Source: Bacillota bacterium (GTDB lineage Bacteria; Bacillota; Clostridia; Peptostreptococcales; Anaerovoracaceae). From it: a stretch of DNA of 45,886 nucleotides. The position numbers and the translations under genes are program-made. The stretch covers positions 1 through 45,886 of the forward strand of contig JAHZHA010000015.1 of the NCBI GenBank assembly GCA_019420525.1, read 5' to 3'. The notes beneath the pieces were generated by a model that saw only the letters and a program-made list of their open reading frames with translations, did no database searches and was not told the DNA's origin. This document shows positions 14,590 through 22,525 of this stretch, one piece after another (position 1 is the first letter of the stretch; each line of letters opens with the position of its first letter).

Positions 14590-15779
14590 TCACACCGAAT
14601 ATGCATTATGCAGAGCTGAAAGATTCCTATCTGTTTTATAACATCGCCCAGAAGACGAAAGCGTATCTCGAAAAAAATCCGGAGAAACATCTCTACCGGA
14701 TGGGCATCGGAGATGTCTCGCTGCCGCTGTGTGATGCCGTCATCCGCGCTCTGCACGAAGCGGTGGACGATCAGGCGTATGCAGACCGCTTTCACGGATA
14801 TATGCCGGAATGCGGAGCTCCGTTCCTCAGAGAGCAGATTGCATCCTATTACGGGGAGAAGGGGATACGCATTTCCCCGGACGAGGTGTTTATCTCCAGC
14901 GGCGCCAGCGACGAGCTGGGAGATATCCTGGATCTCTTCGACAGGGAGAGCAGCGCTCTCGTCATCGAGCCGGCCTATCCCGCTTATGTAGACGCCAATA
15001 TCATGGCGGGAAGAAAAATCGTACGTCTGAATTCCGGAGAGGAAAACGGCTTTCTCCCTTCGCCGGAAGACGGAGCGGACGCCGATATTTTCTACATCTG
15101 CTCCCCGAATAATCCCACCGGCGCGGTGTTCAGCCGCAGTCAGCTGCAGGAATGGGTGGACTTCGCCAACAGCAGAGGAGCCGTCATCCTGTTTGACGCG
15201 GCGTACGAGGCCTTTATTCAGGATGAGACTCTGCCCCGCAGCATCTTCGAACTGAAAGGTGCGGAAACGTGCGCCATAGAGATCTGCTCCCTGTCGAAGA
15301 CGGCGGGCTTCACCGGAACGAGACTCGGATATACTGTGATTCCGAAAACGCTGGAGCGCAGAGGGATGAATCTCAACGAAATGTGGGTCCGCAACCGCAC
15401 GACGAAGACCAACGGCGTCTCCTATATCATTCAGAGAGGAGCGGCAGCCGTATTTACGCCGGAGGGGCAGGAGCAGATCCGTGAAAATATAGCGGTGTAC
15501 AGGAAAAATGCAAAAGTGTTGACCGACGCACTGGATCAGCTGGGCATCCGCTATTTCGGAGGAAAAAACGCGCCGTACGTGTGGATGAAGTGCCCGGATG
15601 GAATGGGAAGCTGGGAGTTTTTTGACTATCTGCTGAATGAAATTCAGGTCATCGGCACGCCGGGAGCCGGATTTGGATCCTGTGGCGAAGGATATTTCCG
15701 TTTTTCTTCTTTCGGAAGTCCGGAAGACACGGAGGAAGCGGCGCGGCGGCTGGCGGAACTGCTGGGGAAGCAGGCGTGA
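14586..15779 (+). CDS. dapL: LL-diaminopimelate aminotransferase DapL
   Basis: 397 aa, a fold-type I PLP aminotransferase. It makes LL-diaminopimelate from tetrahydrodipicolinate and glutamate in one step, bypassing the acyl routes. Family features: start ITPNMHYAELKDSYLFYNIA, ISSGASDELGDIL, the PLP-contacting SPNNPTGAVF (173-182), the Asp-x-x-Tyr DAAYEAF and the PLP lysine in SLSKTAGFTGTRLGY (Lys238). Length and N-terminus match DapL rather than AspC. The next gene in the lysine route (dapF) overlaps immediately upstream. Confidence 0.94.
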   Translation: MITPNMHYAELKDSYLFYNIAQKTKAYLEKNPEKHLYRMGIGDVSLPLCDAVIRALHEAVDDQAYADRFHGYMPECGAPFLREQIASYYGEKGIRISPDEVFISSGASDELGDILDLFDRESSALVIEPAYPAYVDANIMAGRKIVRLNSGEENGFLPSPEDGADADIFYICSPNNPTGAVFSRSQLQEWVDFANSRGAVILFDAAYEAFIQDETLPRSIFELKGAETCAIEICSLSKTAGFTGTRLGYTVIPKTLERRGMNLNEMWVRNRTTKTNGVSYIIQRGAAAVFTPEGQEQIRENIAVYRKNAKVLTDALDQLGIRYFGGKNAPYVWMKCPDGMGSWEFFDYLLNEIQVIGTPGAGFGSCGEGYFRFSSFGSPEDTEEAARRLAELLGKQA

Positions 15780-15816
15780 CCGGCCTCTGTCGCGGCAGAG
15801 CGGAATGACCGTCTGA

Positions 15817-15921
15817 AAAGAGAAGGGACAGAAAGACAAGACGGATTAGGGAAAGATAAGAAGATAAAGAGAAAAAAGACAAGAAGATAAAAGATTGAAA
15901 TGAGAAGAGAAAGAAGTGTGA
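15817..15921 (+). repeat. Polypurine-rich tract between dapL and nadE
   Basis: About 105 bases of almost only A and G on the plus strand, with recurring AAGATAAGA/AAGACAAG units. No ORF is evident. It could form unusual DNA structure or simply be a degenerate short repeat. It ends with AGAGAAAGAAG, which may serve as a weak ribosome binding site for nadE. Confidence 0.6.
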
Positions 15922-15924
15922 AAG

Positions 15925-16680
15925 ATGCGTGACTACGGGAAAGAATTCGAGGACCGGGTGGAATTTATCAGATCGGTGATTGCGGAGAGCGGCGCAGAGG
16001 GAATCGTATACGGCAACAGCGGAGGAAAAGATTCCGCCCTGACCGGCATTCTCTGCAAGGCCGCCTGCGACAACACGGTGGGCATCATCCTTCCCTGCAC
16101 TGCGGAGCGCAATTACGGCCAGGATACAGAAGATGCGCTGACGGTAGCGGAAGAATACGGAATCGAGACGCGCACGGTGGATCTGACTCCCGTAAAAGAA
16201 GCTGAGATCCGGGCGCTGGAAGGTGTGACGGGACTGAATGACGCGGCGCTTGCCAATATGGCGCCGCGTCTCAGGATGCTCACTCTGTACGCGGTTGCGG
16301 CGGCGGAAAACCGGCTGGTGGCCGGCACGGGCAACCTGAGTGAGGCCTATGTGGGATATTTCACGAAATGGGGCGACGGAGCTCACGATTTTAATCCCAT
16401 CGCAGATCTGACGGTTACAGAAATATACGAATTTCTGAGATATCTGAACGTGCCGCCGTGTGTCATCGAAAAAGCGCCGTCTGCAGCGCTGTTCGACGGA
16501 CAGACGGACGAAACCGAGATGGGAATCACATATGCGGAACTGGACGCCTATATTTCAGGAAAGCCGATTCCGGAGGACAGGAAAAAAATCGCGGACCGCA
16601 TGCATCGCGGCAGCGAGCATAAGAGAAGCGGAATCCGCCGCTTTTCCGGCAGCCCGGATGGGAAGCAGGCTGCGCGGTAA
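15925..16680 (+). CDS. nadE: NAD(+) synthetase (ammonia-dependent type)
   Basis: 251 aa. The N-type ATP pyrophosphatase motif SGGKDS (32-37) is followed by TGNLSEAYVGYFTKWGDGAHDFNPIADLTVTEI, diagnostic for NadE. It amidates deamido-NAD using ammonia and ATP. No nitrilase glutaminase domain is attached, so it should use free ammonia. Near the C-terminus HRGSEHKRSGIRRF resembles the usual HKR motif. The start is after a purine-rich leader with a poor Shine-Dalgarno. It may be the last gene of the glnN-dapF-dapL group. Confidence 0.94.
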   Translation: MRDYGKEFEDRVEFIRSVIAESGAEGIVYGNSGGKDSALTGILCKAACDNTVGIILPCTAERNYGQDTEDALTVAEEYGIETRTVDLTPVKEAEIRALEGVTGLNDAALANMAPRLRMLTLYAVAAAENRLVAGTGNLSEAYVGYFTKWGDGAHDFNPIADLTVTEIYEFLRYLNVPPCVIEKAPSAALFDGQTDETEMGITYAELDAYISGKPIPEDRKKIADRMHRGSEHKRSGIRRFSGSPDGKQAAR

Positions 16681-16705
16681 ACGGCAGAGGAGGAGACATT
16701 TGCTT

Positions 16706-17353
16706 TTACATGAGCAGCTGTATGTTTTTTCCGTCTCCGGAAATGAGGCCGTCTTTTTTCATATTTTTCAGCTCTCTCGTCATCGCGCTGCGGTCGACAC
16801 ATAGATAGTCGGCAAGCGTAGTCATACTGTAGGGGAGCAGCAGGTCTTTACTCCCCGCTGCAGCGGACAGCTGATAAAAATAGTTGATCAGTTTTTCCCG
16901 GATCGTTCTCTGACTCAGTACATTCACCCGGGCGCTGAGCGTGTTTGTCTTCTTTGACATCAGTTCCAGCAGATTGGAGACGAGGGCACTGTGGCAGCTG
17001 CACGCATTTCCGCACTGCTGCTGAATGTGTTCATTGGGAATGAAAGCGATGCTGGCCGCTTTGAGACATTTGGCTGAAATAGTTTCACTCTCCTCGGGTG
17101 AGTAGGAATACAGGCGGCCGAACATTTCGTTTTTTTCGATGATCTCCAGAATGCTTTTTCTGCCGCTGAAGTCGATCCGGGAAATCTCCACGGCGCCGCT
17201 GAGTACGATTCCGATATCGTTCTGAAAATATCTGCGGATATCGAGCTCCTGATCGGTATTCAGCGAGAGAAAGGCTGTCTGAAAACAGCTCATCATGCGG
17301 CGGCAGTCCGCATCGGGAATATTGTCAAAAAGGGGAATCTGAGAAAAATTCAT
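16706..17353 (-). CDS. Crp/Fnr-family transcription regulator
   Basis: 215 aa. Residues ~5-125 form the cyclic-nucleotide-binding-like beta barrel (DIGIVLSGAVEISRIDFSGRKSIL, FGRLYSYSP), followed by a long dimer helix and a winged helix-turn-helix (TTLADYLCVDRSAMTRELKNMKKDGLI). A cysteine cluster CGNACSC (114-120) may bind an Fe-S centre or react with oxidants; the classical N-terminal FNR cysteines are absent. Start chosen at 17353 because AAGGAGG lies 6 nt upstream. A perfect palindrome 16 nt upstream suggests autoregulation. It diverges from a reverse rubrerythrin, so a role in oxidative or nitrosative stress is likely (inference). Confidence 0.9.
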   Translation of the reverse strand: MNFSQIPLFDNIPDADCRRMMSCFQTAFLSLNTDQELDIRRYFQNDIGIVLSGAVEISRIDFSGRKSILEIIEKNEMFGRLYSYSPEESETISAKCLKAASIAFIPNEHIQQQCGNACSCHSALVSNLLELMSKKTNTLSARVNVLSQRTIREKLINYFYQLSAAAGSKDLLLPYSMTTLADYLCVDRSAMTRELKNMKKDGLISGDGKNIQLLM

Positions 17354-17368
17354 AAAAAACCTCCTTGT

Positions 17369-17384
17369 TGTTGCATATGCAACA
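17369..17384. promoter_or_regulatory. Perfect palindrome TGTTGCATATGCAACA, probable Crp/Fnr operator
   Basis: A 16-bp perfect inverted repeat in the divergent region, just before the Crp/Fnr ribosome binding site. The TTGCATATGCAA form resembles sites of FNR-like proteins. Its position fits negative autoregulation. Confidence 0.68.
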
Positions 17385-17472
17385 GATATTTTCTGATAGT
17401 ATGTTATCATAAAAACAGTTAAAAGAGGAACACGATGTTGAAAATTTAACCCGGATATAATGGTATTTCTAT

Positions 17473-17501
17473 CTGATTTTTCCACAGTCGTGTGCTATAA
17501 T
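17473..17501 (+). promoter_or_regulatory. Promoter of reverse rubrerythrin
   Basis: Extended -10 TGCTATAAT (17493-17501) with a poor -35 (CTGATT, 17473-17478). No copy of the GTTGCATATGCAAC palindrome is seen next to it. Confidence 0.6.
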
Positions 17502-17571
17502 ATGGGGAAGATACCGCGGAAGCGGAAACATTGAGAATTCAGATTGAATATTGAAAGGAGATAAGAAAATT

Positions 17572-18114
17572 ATGGCTAAGTTTGTATGTCAGGTTTGCGG
17601 TTATGTTTATGAAGGAGACAAGGCTCCTGAAAAATGTCCTGTATGTGGAGTTCCTGCTGAAAAGTTCAAGGAAATGACTGGAGAAATGGAATGGGCTGCT
17701 GAACATGTAGTAGGTATCGCAAAAGACGTTGCGGAAGACATCAAGGCAGATCTGAGAGCGAATTTTGAAGGTGAATGCACAGAAGTAGGTATGTACCTCG
17801 CTATGGCGAGAGTCGCTCACAGAGAAGGTTATCCTGAAATCGGCCTCTACTGGGAAAAGGCAGCATGGGAAGAAGCGGAACACGCAGCAAAGTTTGCTGA
17901 ACTTCTGGGCGAAGTAGTTACTGACAGCACCAAGAAGAACCTGGAACTCCGCGTAGAAGCTGAATACGGCGCTACTGCAGGAAAGACTGACCTGGCTGTA
18001 AGAGCGAAGAAAGCAAATCTGGATGCCATCCACGATACTGTTCATGAAATGGCGAGAGACGAAGCGAGACACGGCAAAGCACTCAAGGGACTGCTTGAAA
18101 GATATTTCGGCTAA
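17572..18114 (+). CDS. Reverse rubrerythrin (NADH/rubredoxin-linked peroxidase)
   Basis: 180 aa. An N-terminal rubredoxin-like domain with C6-x2-C9 and C22-P-V-C25 is followed by a four-helix di-iron domain with Glu and His ligands (FEGECTEVGMYL, EEAEHAAKFAELLG, EMARDEARHGKAL). The domain order is reversed relative to classical rubrerythrin, as in the clostridial peroxide-inducible enzymes. It reduces H2O2, and in some species O2, to water. AAAGGAG lies upstream of ATG 17572; a TTG at 17551 is not used. Codon choice is strongly biased, suggesting high expression. Monocistronic. Confidence 0.95.
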   Translation: MAKFVCQVCGYVYEGDKAPEKCPVCGVPAEKFKEMTGEMEWAAEHVVGIAKDVAEDIKADLRANFEGECTEVGMYLAMARVAHREGYPEIGLYWEKAAWEEAEHAAKFAELLGEVVTDSTKKNLELRVEAEYGATAGKTDLAVRAKKANLDAIHDTVHEMARDEARHGKALKGLLERYFG

Positions 18115-18147
18115 TTACTCACAATTCAATCATAACGCGAAGAAAAA

Positions 18148-18178
18148 AGAGGGAACAGTGTCATCTGTTCCCTCTTAT
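18148..18178 (+). terminator. Hairpin after reverse rubrerythrin
   Basis: Perfect 11-bp stem AGAGGGAACAG / CTGTTCCCTCT with a 6-nt loop, preceded by A-rich sequence and followed only by TATACTTTA. Probably the transcript end, although the T tract is weak. Confidence 0.6.
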
Positions 18179-18183
18179 ACTTT

Positions 18184-18227
18184 AGACAAAGGCCTGATTT
18201 TTCAAAAGGAAAATCAGGCCTTTGTCT
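18184..18227. repeat. Perfect 18-bp inverted repeat
   Basis: Arms 18184-18201 and 18210-18227 are exact complements (AGACAAAGGCCTGATTTT on the left), with an 8-nt loop TCAAAAGG. It lies 5 nt after the previous hairpin and has no T tract on the plus strand. It may be a second terminator or stabiliser at the rubrerythrin mRNA end. Confidence 0.8.
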
Positions 18228-18405
18228 GCAGTATGAGTTTATTTCGTAACGATTAAAAATTAATTTGCATTGTAGTAAAAAATCAGGTAAGTCTGTTGCA
18301 CAAATGATAAAAGGACTGTCTTTATTTATGAAAAAGATTTGAAGAAGTTTAATTATGCAGATGATGCTGACAGCATGTTTTATTTTATAAGCAGAAGGAT
18401 TGGGC

Positions 18406-18954
18406 ATGAAGAAAGACGAGCAATTTTTAACTGAGTTATATCAAAAATATTATGCACTAATGGAATTATTTGCGTTTGATGTCGTACAGGATAAAGGCAT
18501 CGCGGAAGATATGGTTCAGGAATCATTTATTCATCTGATACCCCATGCGAAAAAACTCCGTCAGATGCAGCAATCCGTATGTGTGTCTTATCTTCGCAGC
18601 ACAGTGAGACATACGGCTTTGAATTATGCGATAAAAAAAGAACCGCAAAGAGTGAAAAATGCTCTTTTGGAGGAAGGAAAACTTTACGGCATTGTGGACG
18701 AAAGTGCAGATATTGAAGGCGAGGTATTGAAATCGATCACAGCAGAAAAAATGAAAGATTGTATACGACAACTTCCTCAAGTTTATCAGGATGTGTTGAA
18801 TTTTAAATATTTACTTGAATTGAGTGATAGAGAAATCGGTGATTCTTTAGGCATTTCAAAGAATAGTGTGCGTCAGTATCTGACCAGGGCAAGGAGAAAA
18901 GCTCTGGAAATATACAATAAGACAGAAGGAGATAACAGGGATGAGAAAAAATAA
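18406..18954 (+). CDS. Sigma-70 family (ECF-like) RNA polymerase sigma factor
   Basis: 182 aa. Region 2 (residues ~8-75: YQKYYALMELFAFDVVQDKGIAEDMVQESFIHL...SYLRSTVRHTALNYAIKK) and region 4 (~110-170: QLPQVYQDVLNFKYLLELSDREIGDSLGISKNSVRQYLTRARRKAL) are clear. Region 4 has the usual helix-turn-helix. AGAAGGA (18393-18399) supports ATG 18406. The end overlaps the anti-sigma-like gene by 14 nt, the normal arrangement for a sigma/anti-sigma pair. The target regulon is unknown; no ECF-like promoter repeat was identified. Confidence 0.9.
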   Translation: MKKDEQFLTELYQKYYALMELFAFDVVQDKGIAEDMVQESFIHLIPHAKKLRQMQQSVCVSYLRSTVRHTALNYAIKKEPQRVKNALLEEGKLYGIVDESADIEGEVLKSITAEKMKDCIRQLPQVYQDVLNFKYLLELSDREIGDSLGISKNSVRQYLTRARRKALEIYNKTEGDNRDEKK

Positions 18955-20338
18955 GAAAAAATATTCAGAAGAAGATAAATTATTTTCCTCAGCGATTTTT
19001 CTGCTTGCTGAAGAAGAGGGAGAAGAGGCGTTGAAGAGTTTTGAAAATAATAAAGGGAAAGATATGCGGAATGAAAGCAGCAATTCTTTTGCAGAGTCGA
19101 CATCTTTCAAAAAAGAATGGAAGTGTTATAATCATCTTACATTGAAACGTAAAATTCTTCCGGTGATAGGATCTGCTGCCTGTATAGCTGTTCTTTTAGC
19201 ATACGGTGTGTTATCCGGCTGGATCGATATGCCGCTGAAGGATTCTGATGTATTCCAGGAACAGATTTTAAATAATATGTTTATCTATGCAGACAGTCAG
19301 GAATATCCCTTTGGCTCAGGGAATCAGATTGTGCTTCCCGATTCTAAATTGAAATGGGGGAAAGGTGAAGTCGGAATCGAGGGTTCCATTATCGGAATCG
19401 ATAATCCTGACATTGTCCGGCTGACTTACAGAGTTGCCAACGGGCGCCTCTTTTCTTCCCTGAAAACGGCGATAAAAGACGATCGGCAGGAAGTATCCTT
19501 TTACTATTATGATGATTATTGGAAATATCTGATGTGGCTCGGAAATCCTGATGATGTTTTTAATATAACTGAGATGGACGATCCTGACTTTTCGTTGCTC
19601 GAACCGGATATCTTGACTGTAGACGTCGCTATGAAAGATAGCGTAAAATATCAGATTGAAATATCTATAGGTTATACTTCAGATGGTAATGTTCAGGCGG
19701 AAATAAAAAACTGGAAAAAAATAGAGGATAAAGGAGGGGAAATGATACTGGAAAAAAATAGAAATAAAATTATCATCTCTATTGCGTTTGTCGTGTTGAT
19801 TATAGGATGTATGTTTTGTATTTTGAGTTATACTAACAATAACCGTGAGAATGAGAAGAAGACAGAATATTTATCTGTAAGCTGGAATTACAATTACAGT
19901 GATATAGAAGAAATGTCTGGAGATAGTGATTTAATTGCACTTGCAACCGTTCAAGGAAAGGAAAGTGTGATTATTGAAGATGGAATCCCATACACAGTGT
20001 ATTCTGTTAAAGTAGATACCCCGATTTATAATTCTGAAAAAGATCAGATTTTCTCTGTCTATATGACGGGGGGTGAAACTGAAGAGAAAATAGTAGAAGT
20101 TATAGATGATCCACTATTAAAGCCAAATGAAAAAATGTTGGTTTTCTGTAAAGAAAACCCGGATGGAACATATCGGATATTAAGCGGACCACAAGGCAGA
20201 TTAATCTATGCGAACGGAAAATTAAATTCCTTAAATGTAGCTGATGCGAAAGTGAGAAAGGCACACCCATTTTCTAATATTGAAGTAAAAAATGCAGATG
20301 CAGACAGTATGATCGAAAAAATAAAGGAATATATATAA
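18941..20338 (+). CDS. Anti-sigma-like membrane protein fused in frame to a second membrane protein
   Basis: 465 codons. Residues 1-70 are charged and cytoplasmic, residues ~72-93 a membrane helix (LPVIGSAACIAVLLAYGVLSGWI), and 95-265 an external domain with no family I can name. At residue 268 an unrelated second protein begins, with its own AAAGGAGGGG ribosome binding site and helix. A run of seven A (19715-19721) precedes; with six A the frame would reach TAG at once, ending the first protein after NWKK. The fusion therefore looks like a one-base insertion, real or artefactual. The first part most likely restrains the upstream sigma factor (by position). Confidence 0.6.
   Translation: MRKNKKKYSEEDKLFSSAIFLLAEEEGEEALKSFENNKGKDMRNESSNSFAESTSFKKEWKCYNHLTLKRKILPVIGSAACIAVLLAYGVLSGWIDMPLKDSDVFQEQILNNMFIYADSQEYPFGSGNQIVLPDSKLKWGKGEVGIEGSIIGIDNPDIVRLTYRVANGRLFSSLKTAIKDDRQEVSFYYYDDYWKYLMWLGNPDDVFNITEMDDPDFSLLEPDILTVDVAMKDSVKYQIEISIGYTSDGNVQAEIKNWKKIEDKGGEMILEKNRNKIIISIAFVVLIIGCMFCILSYTNNNRENEKKTEYLSVSWNYNYSDIEEMSGDSDLIALATVQGKESVIIEDGIPYTVYSVKVDTPIYNSEKDQIFSVYMTGGETEEKIVEVIDDPLLKPNEKMLVFCKENPDGTYRILSGPQGRLIYANGKLNSLNVADAKVRKAHPFSNIEVKNADADSMIEKIKEYI
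19742..20338 (+). CDS. Membrane-anchored protein of unknown function (internal start of the fused ORF)
   Basis: 198 aa from the ATG at 19742, behind AAAGGAGGGG. A basic N-terminus (EKNRNK), one membrane helix (~9-28) and an external domain of ~165 residues with YSVKVDTPIYNSEKDQIFSVYMTGG and LLKPNEKMLVFCKENPDGTYRIL. Taken alone its topology is N-in/C-out. As part of the long ORF the second helix would have to run out-to-in, which argues that it is normally a separate gene of the sigma operon. I do not recognise a family. Confidence 0.6.
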   Translation: MILEKNRNKIIISIAFVVLIIGCMFCILSYTNNNRENEKKTEYLSVSWNYNYSDIEEMSGDSDLIALATVQGKESVIIEDGIPYTVYSVKVDTPIYNSEKDQIFSVYMTGGETEEKIVEVIDDPLLKPNEKMLVFCKENPDGTYRILSGPQGRLIYANGKLNSLNVADAKVRKAHPFSNIEVKNADADSMIEKIKEYI

Positions 20339-20468
20339 ATGAGGTGTTAACAAAGTTAATGTATATTCCTAAAAAATATTCAGGAGGATGATCCAATGAA
20401 TGCTATCGCAAATATTAAGGCAGAGAGAAGGCTTTAGCCGAGACGGAATATACTGGAGTTCTTCCAGG

Positions 20469-20511
20469 ATAAACACAGCGGACCGAGAGTTTTTTACTCC
20501 CGGCCCGCTGT
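20469..20511 (-). terminator. Minus-strand terminator after the PIN fragment
   Basis: On the minus strand ACAGCGGGCCGGGAGT pairs with ACTCTCGGTCCGCTGT (G-U pairs included, loop AAAA), followed by GTTTAT. The stop codon of the PIN fragment lies inside it. The plus strand before it (20339-20438) holds only a 13-codon ORF at 20397 with a good AGGAGG, probably a remnant. Confidence 0.55.
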
Positions 20512-20679
20512 ATTTGTGCCAAAAAACGCTGCCGGTGTTATACCCGCCGGATTTTTCATGTCAGACTCTAAAAAATCCTTGTCGCTAGTCAGCAGCACAT
20601 CGGCTTTTGCTTCCATGGCTGCCCGCAAAAGAGGTCCTGCCCTTTGAAGATATAATTGTTGCTGTTGAAGTCTTTCCAA
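20494..20679 (-). pseudogene. PIN-domain toxin remnant (C-terminal part)
   Basis: The minus-strand ORF ends with AAMEAKADVLLTSDKDFLES...GITPAAFF, which fits the last ~40 residues of PIN-domain ribonucleases (the ADxLLTxDKDF strand with a catalytic Asp, then a P.I.TPxxF ending). The N-terminal half, including the first catalytic Asp, is missing, and no plausible start codon with ribosome binding site exists. Residues before it (MERLQQQQLYLQRAGP) come from another frame of the neighbouring remnant. Likely the relic of a type II toxin-antitoxin locus. Confidence 0.55.
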
Positions 20680-20904
20680 ATGAGATCGAAATCGTCCCGA
20701 TCAAAATCGGCCTGATACTCCCCGATAAAATCATATGTAACGTCATTGCCAGCCTCATCTAATTACTTTGAAATGACGGAAAGTCTGACACACAGCTTCA
20801 TTTTCCGACAGATCGGGTGAGAAAGATATTTTTTTCGCTGTCGTTTCATGTCGTATTCTGACGACATTTGTGAAACAGCCTTCGTTGAAGATGCGAATTT
20901 TCAG
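20640..20904 (-). pseudogene. Frameshifted remnant next to the PIN fragment (possible antitoxin)
   Basis: On the minus strand, codons from CTG 20904 to TGA 20755 give 49 coding-like residues (KIRIFNEGCFTNVVRIRHE..., SPDLSENEAVCQTFRHFKVI). Dropping one base near 20760 continues into a good acidic sequence, DEAGNDVTYDFIGEYQADFD, to about 20640. The pieces join into one ~90-residue protein with one frameshift and no ATG. It then runs into the PIN fragment in a third frame. Family not recognised; an antitoxin is inferred only from position. Confidence 0.4.
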
Positions 20905-20935
20905 ATGATAGAATTTATGTCACAAGGAGGTTGAT

Positions 20936-22381
20936 ATGAAAAATTACGGCAGATTTTTTAATGATAAAAACGGCGTTTCTGCGGTACTGCTGCTGACAGG
21001 AGGAATCATCATGCTCGCAGCAGCGCTTCATGCTGTGAGGGTGATTATCCGAAATTCGCGAGGAGTGCCGGGAGGCGATATACAGACAGCGGTGAATCTA
21101 TGTATACTGTGCGGACTGATTCTTCTCGCAGCTCTGATTTTATTTCTGATCTGGACTGTCCGGACAGTGTCGAAATTCAAAATATGCAGGATGGAAGCGG
21201 AACTGGACCGTGAAAAAATCGCCAATCAGGCGAAAAGCGATTTTCTGTCCAATATGTCCCATGAACTGAGAACTCCGATGAATGCTATCGTCGGACTGAC
21301 GACACTGGCGAGACGGGCAGCGGGAAACGAACAGAAGACGGTGATGTATCTGCGCCGGCTGGAAATTTCCACATCGTATATGCTTTCCCTGATCAATGAT
21401 ATTCTCGACATGTCCAGAATCGAACAGGGGAAAATGACACTTTACCGGATTCCTTTTGATTTTTATGAAGTAGTGGAGGCGGTAGATGCGATGATTCGCC
21501 AGATCAGCGGAGAAAAAGGCCAGCAGTTTCAGATGGATGTACAGGTGGAACACAGCAGGATTATAGGCGATAAGGTGAGGCTTCAGCAGATTATCATCAA
21601 TCTTCTGAATAATGCGGTGAAATATACCGGAGAGGGCGGAAAAATACGTCTGAAGATCCAGGAAAGAGAGAAAACGGATGATTGTGTGAAGCTATTTGTC
21701 GAGGTTTCAGATACCGGCATCGGTATACGTGAGGAAGATCAGGAACGCATTTTTGAACCTTTTGAAGAGGCGGAAGGCAAGAAAATGAGCGGCATTTCGG
21801 CGGCCGGCGGAACAGGGCTGGGACTGAGCATCTGCCGTGATCTGCTGCGGCAGATGGATAGCGAGATTTATGTGAAAAGCGCACCGGGACAGGGTTCCGT
21901 CTTTTCTTTTGAAGTATCTTTCCCGTGCGCCGGAGAGGAGATGTTTCCGACGGAGGTCATACCGGAGGGAACATGGGATCTTTCCGGCAGACGTTTTCTT
22001 GTGGCGGAAGACAACGAAGTCAATCGAAATATGCTGGTGGATCTTCTGGAAGATGAAGGCGTAATATGTGACACGGCTGAGGACGGACTGGAAGCGGTGC
22101 AGTTTTTTGAAGAGGCGCCGCCGGGTCGATATGATGCGGTGCTGATGGATATCCAGATGCCTCGGATGGACGGACTGCAGGCTTCGAGGAGAATCCGTGA
22201 GTCATCGCATGCCGATGCACAGCATATTCCTGTGGTGGCGATGTCTGCTTACGCTTTCACGGAGGATATCGAAAAAAGCAGAGATGCGGGGATGAATGAA
22301 TATATAACAAAACCGATAGATATTGTCGAATTGTGCAAGTTGCTGAATCATCTCATCACTTTATCTGAAGAAAGAGCCTGA
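20936..22381 (+). CDS. Hybrid sensor histidine kinase with C-terminal receiver
   Basis: 481 aa. Two membrane helices (~16-37 and ~53-77) with a very short external loop, then HisKA (SHELRTP, phospho-His109), HATPase_c with N box INLLNNAVKYT (~221-231), DTGIGI (259-264), EPFEEAE and GGTGLGL (291-297), then a receiver domain (from ~352) with EDNEVNR, phospho-Asp405 in LMDIQMP and Lys in ITKPI. The tiny extracellular part suggests sensing in or near the membrane. Strong AAGGAGG upstream. No dedicated output regulator is adjacent, so its own receiver may pass phosphate elsewhere. The MarR gene downstream is 144 bp away and probably separate. Confidence 0.93.
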   Translation: MKNYGRFFNDKNGVSAVLLLTGGIIMLAAALHAVRVIIRNSRGVPGGDIQTAVNLCILCGLILLAALILFLIWTVRTVSKFKICRMEAELDREKIANQAKSDFLSNMSHELRTPMNAIVGLTTLARRAAGNEQKTVMYLRRLEISTSYMLSLINDILDMSRIEQGKMTLYRIPFDFYEVVEAVDAMIRQISGEKGQQFQMDVQVEHSRIIGDKVRLQQIIINLLNNAVKYTGEGGKIRLKIQEREKTDDCVKLFVEVSDTGIGIREEDQERIFEPFEEAEGKKMSGISAAGGTGLGLSICRDLLRQMDSEIYVKSAPGQGSVFSFEVSFPCAGEEMFPTEVIPEGTWDLSGRRFLVAEDNEVNRNMLVDLLEDEGVICDTAEDGLEAVQFFEEAPPGRYDAVLMDIQMPRMDGLQASRRIRESSHADAQHIPVVAMSAYAFTEDIEKSRDAGMNEYITKPIDIVELCKLLNHLITLSEERA

Positions 22382-22393
22382 TTTTCTGTCGGA

Positions 22394-22409
22394 TTATGCA
22401 AATGCATAA
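22394..22409. promoter_or_regulatory. Near-palindrome TTATGCAAATGCATAA
   Basis: 16 bp with 14 symmetric positions, between the histidine kinase and the MarR gene. Possibly an operator for the downstream MarR regulator; a TATAAT lies at 22448-22453 with a poor -35 at 22425. Confidence 0.35.
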
Positions 22410-22525
22410 AAAAACACATGAATATTTTAAAAATTAGCATTCAACTTTATAATGATTAGTGGTAGAATAAGACAGAGGAAATTTTCAATAAGGGAAAAAA
22501 CACTTGTAGAGGGAGGAACTGAAAA

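Noticed and set aside
14565..15839. 424-codon minus-strand ORF across dapL
   Set aside because: Antisense shadow; dapL has catalytic motifs and coupling to dapF.
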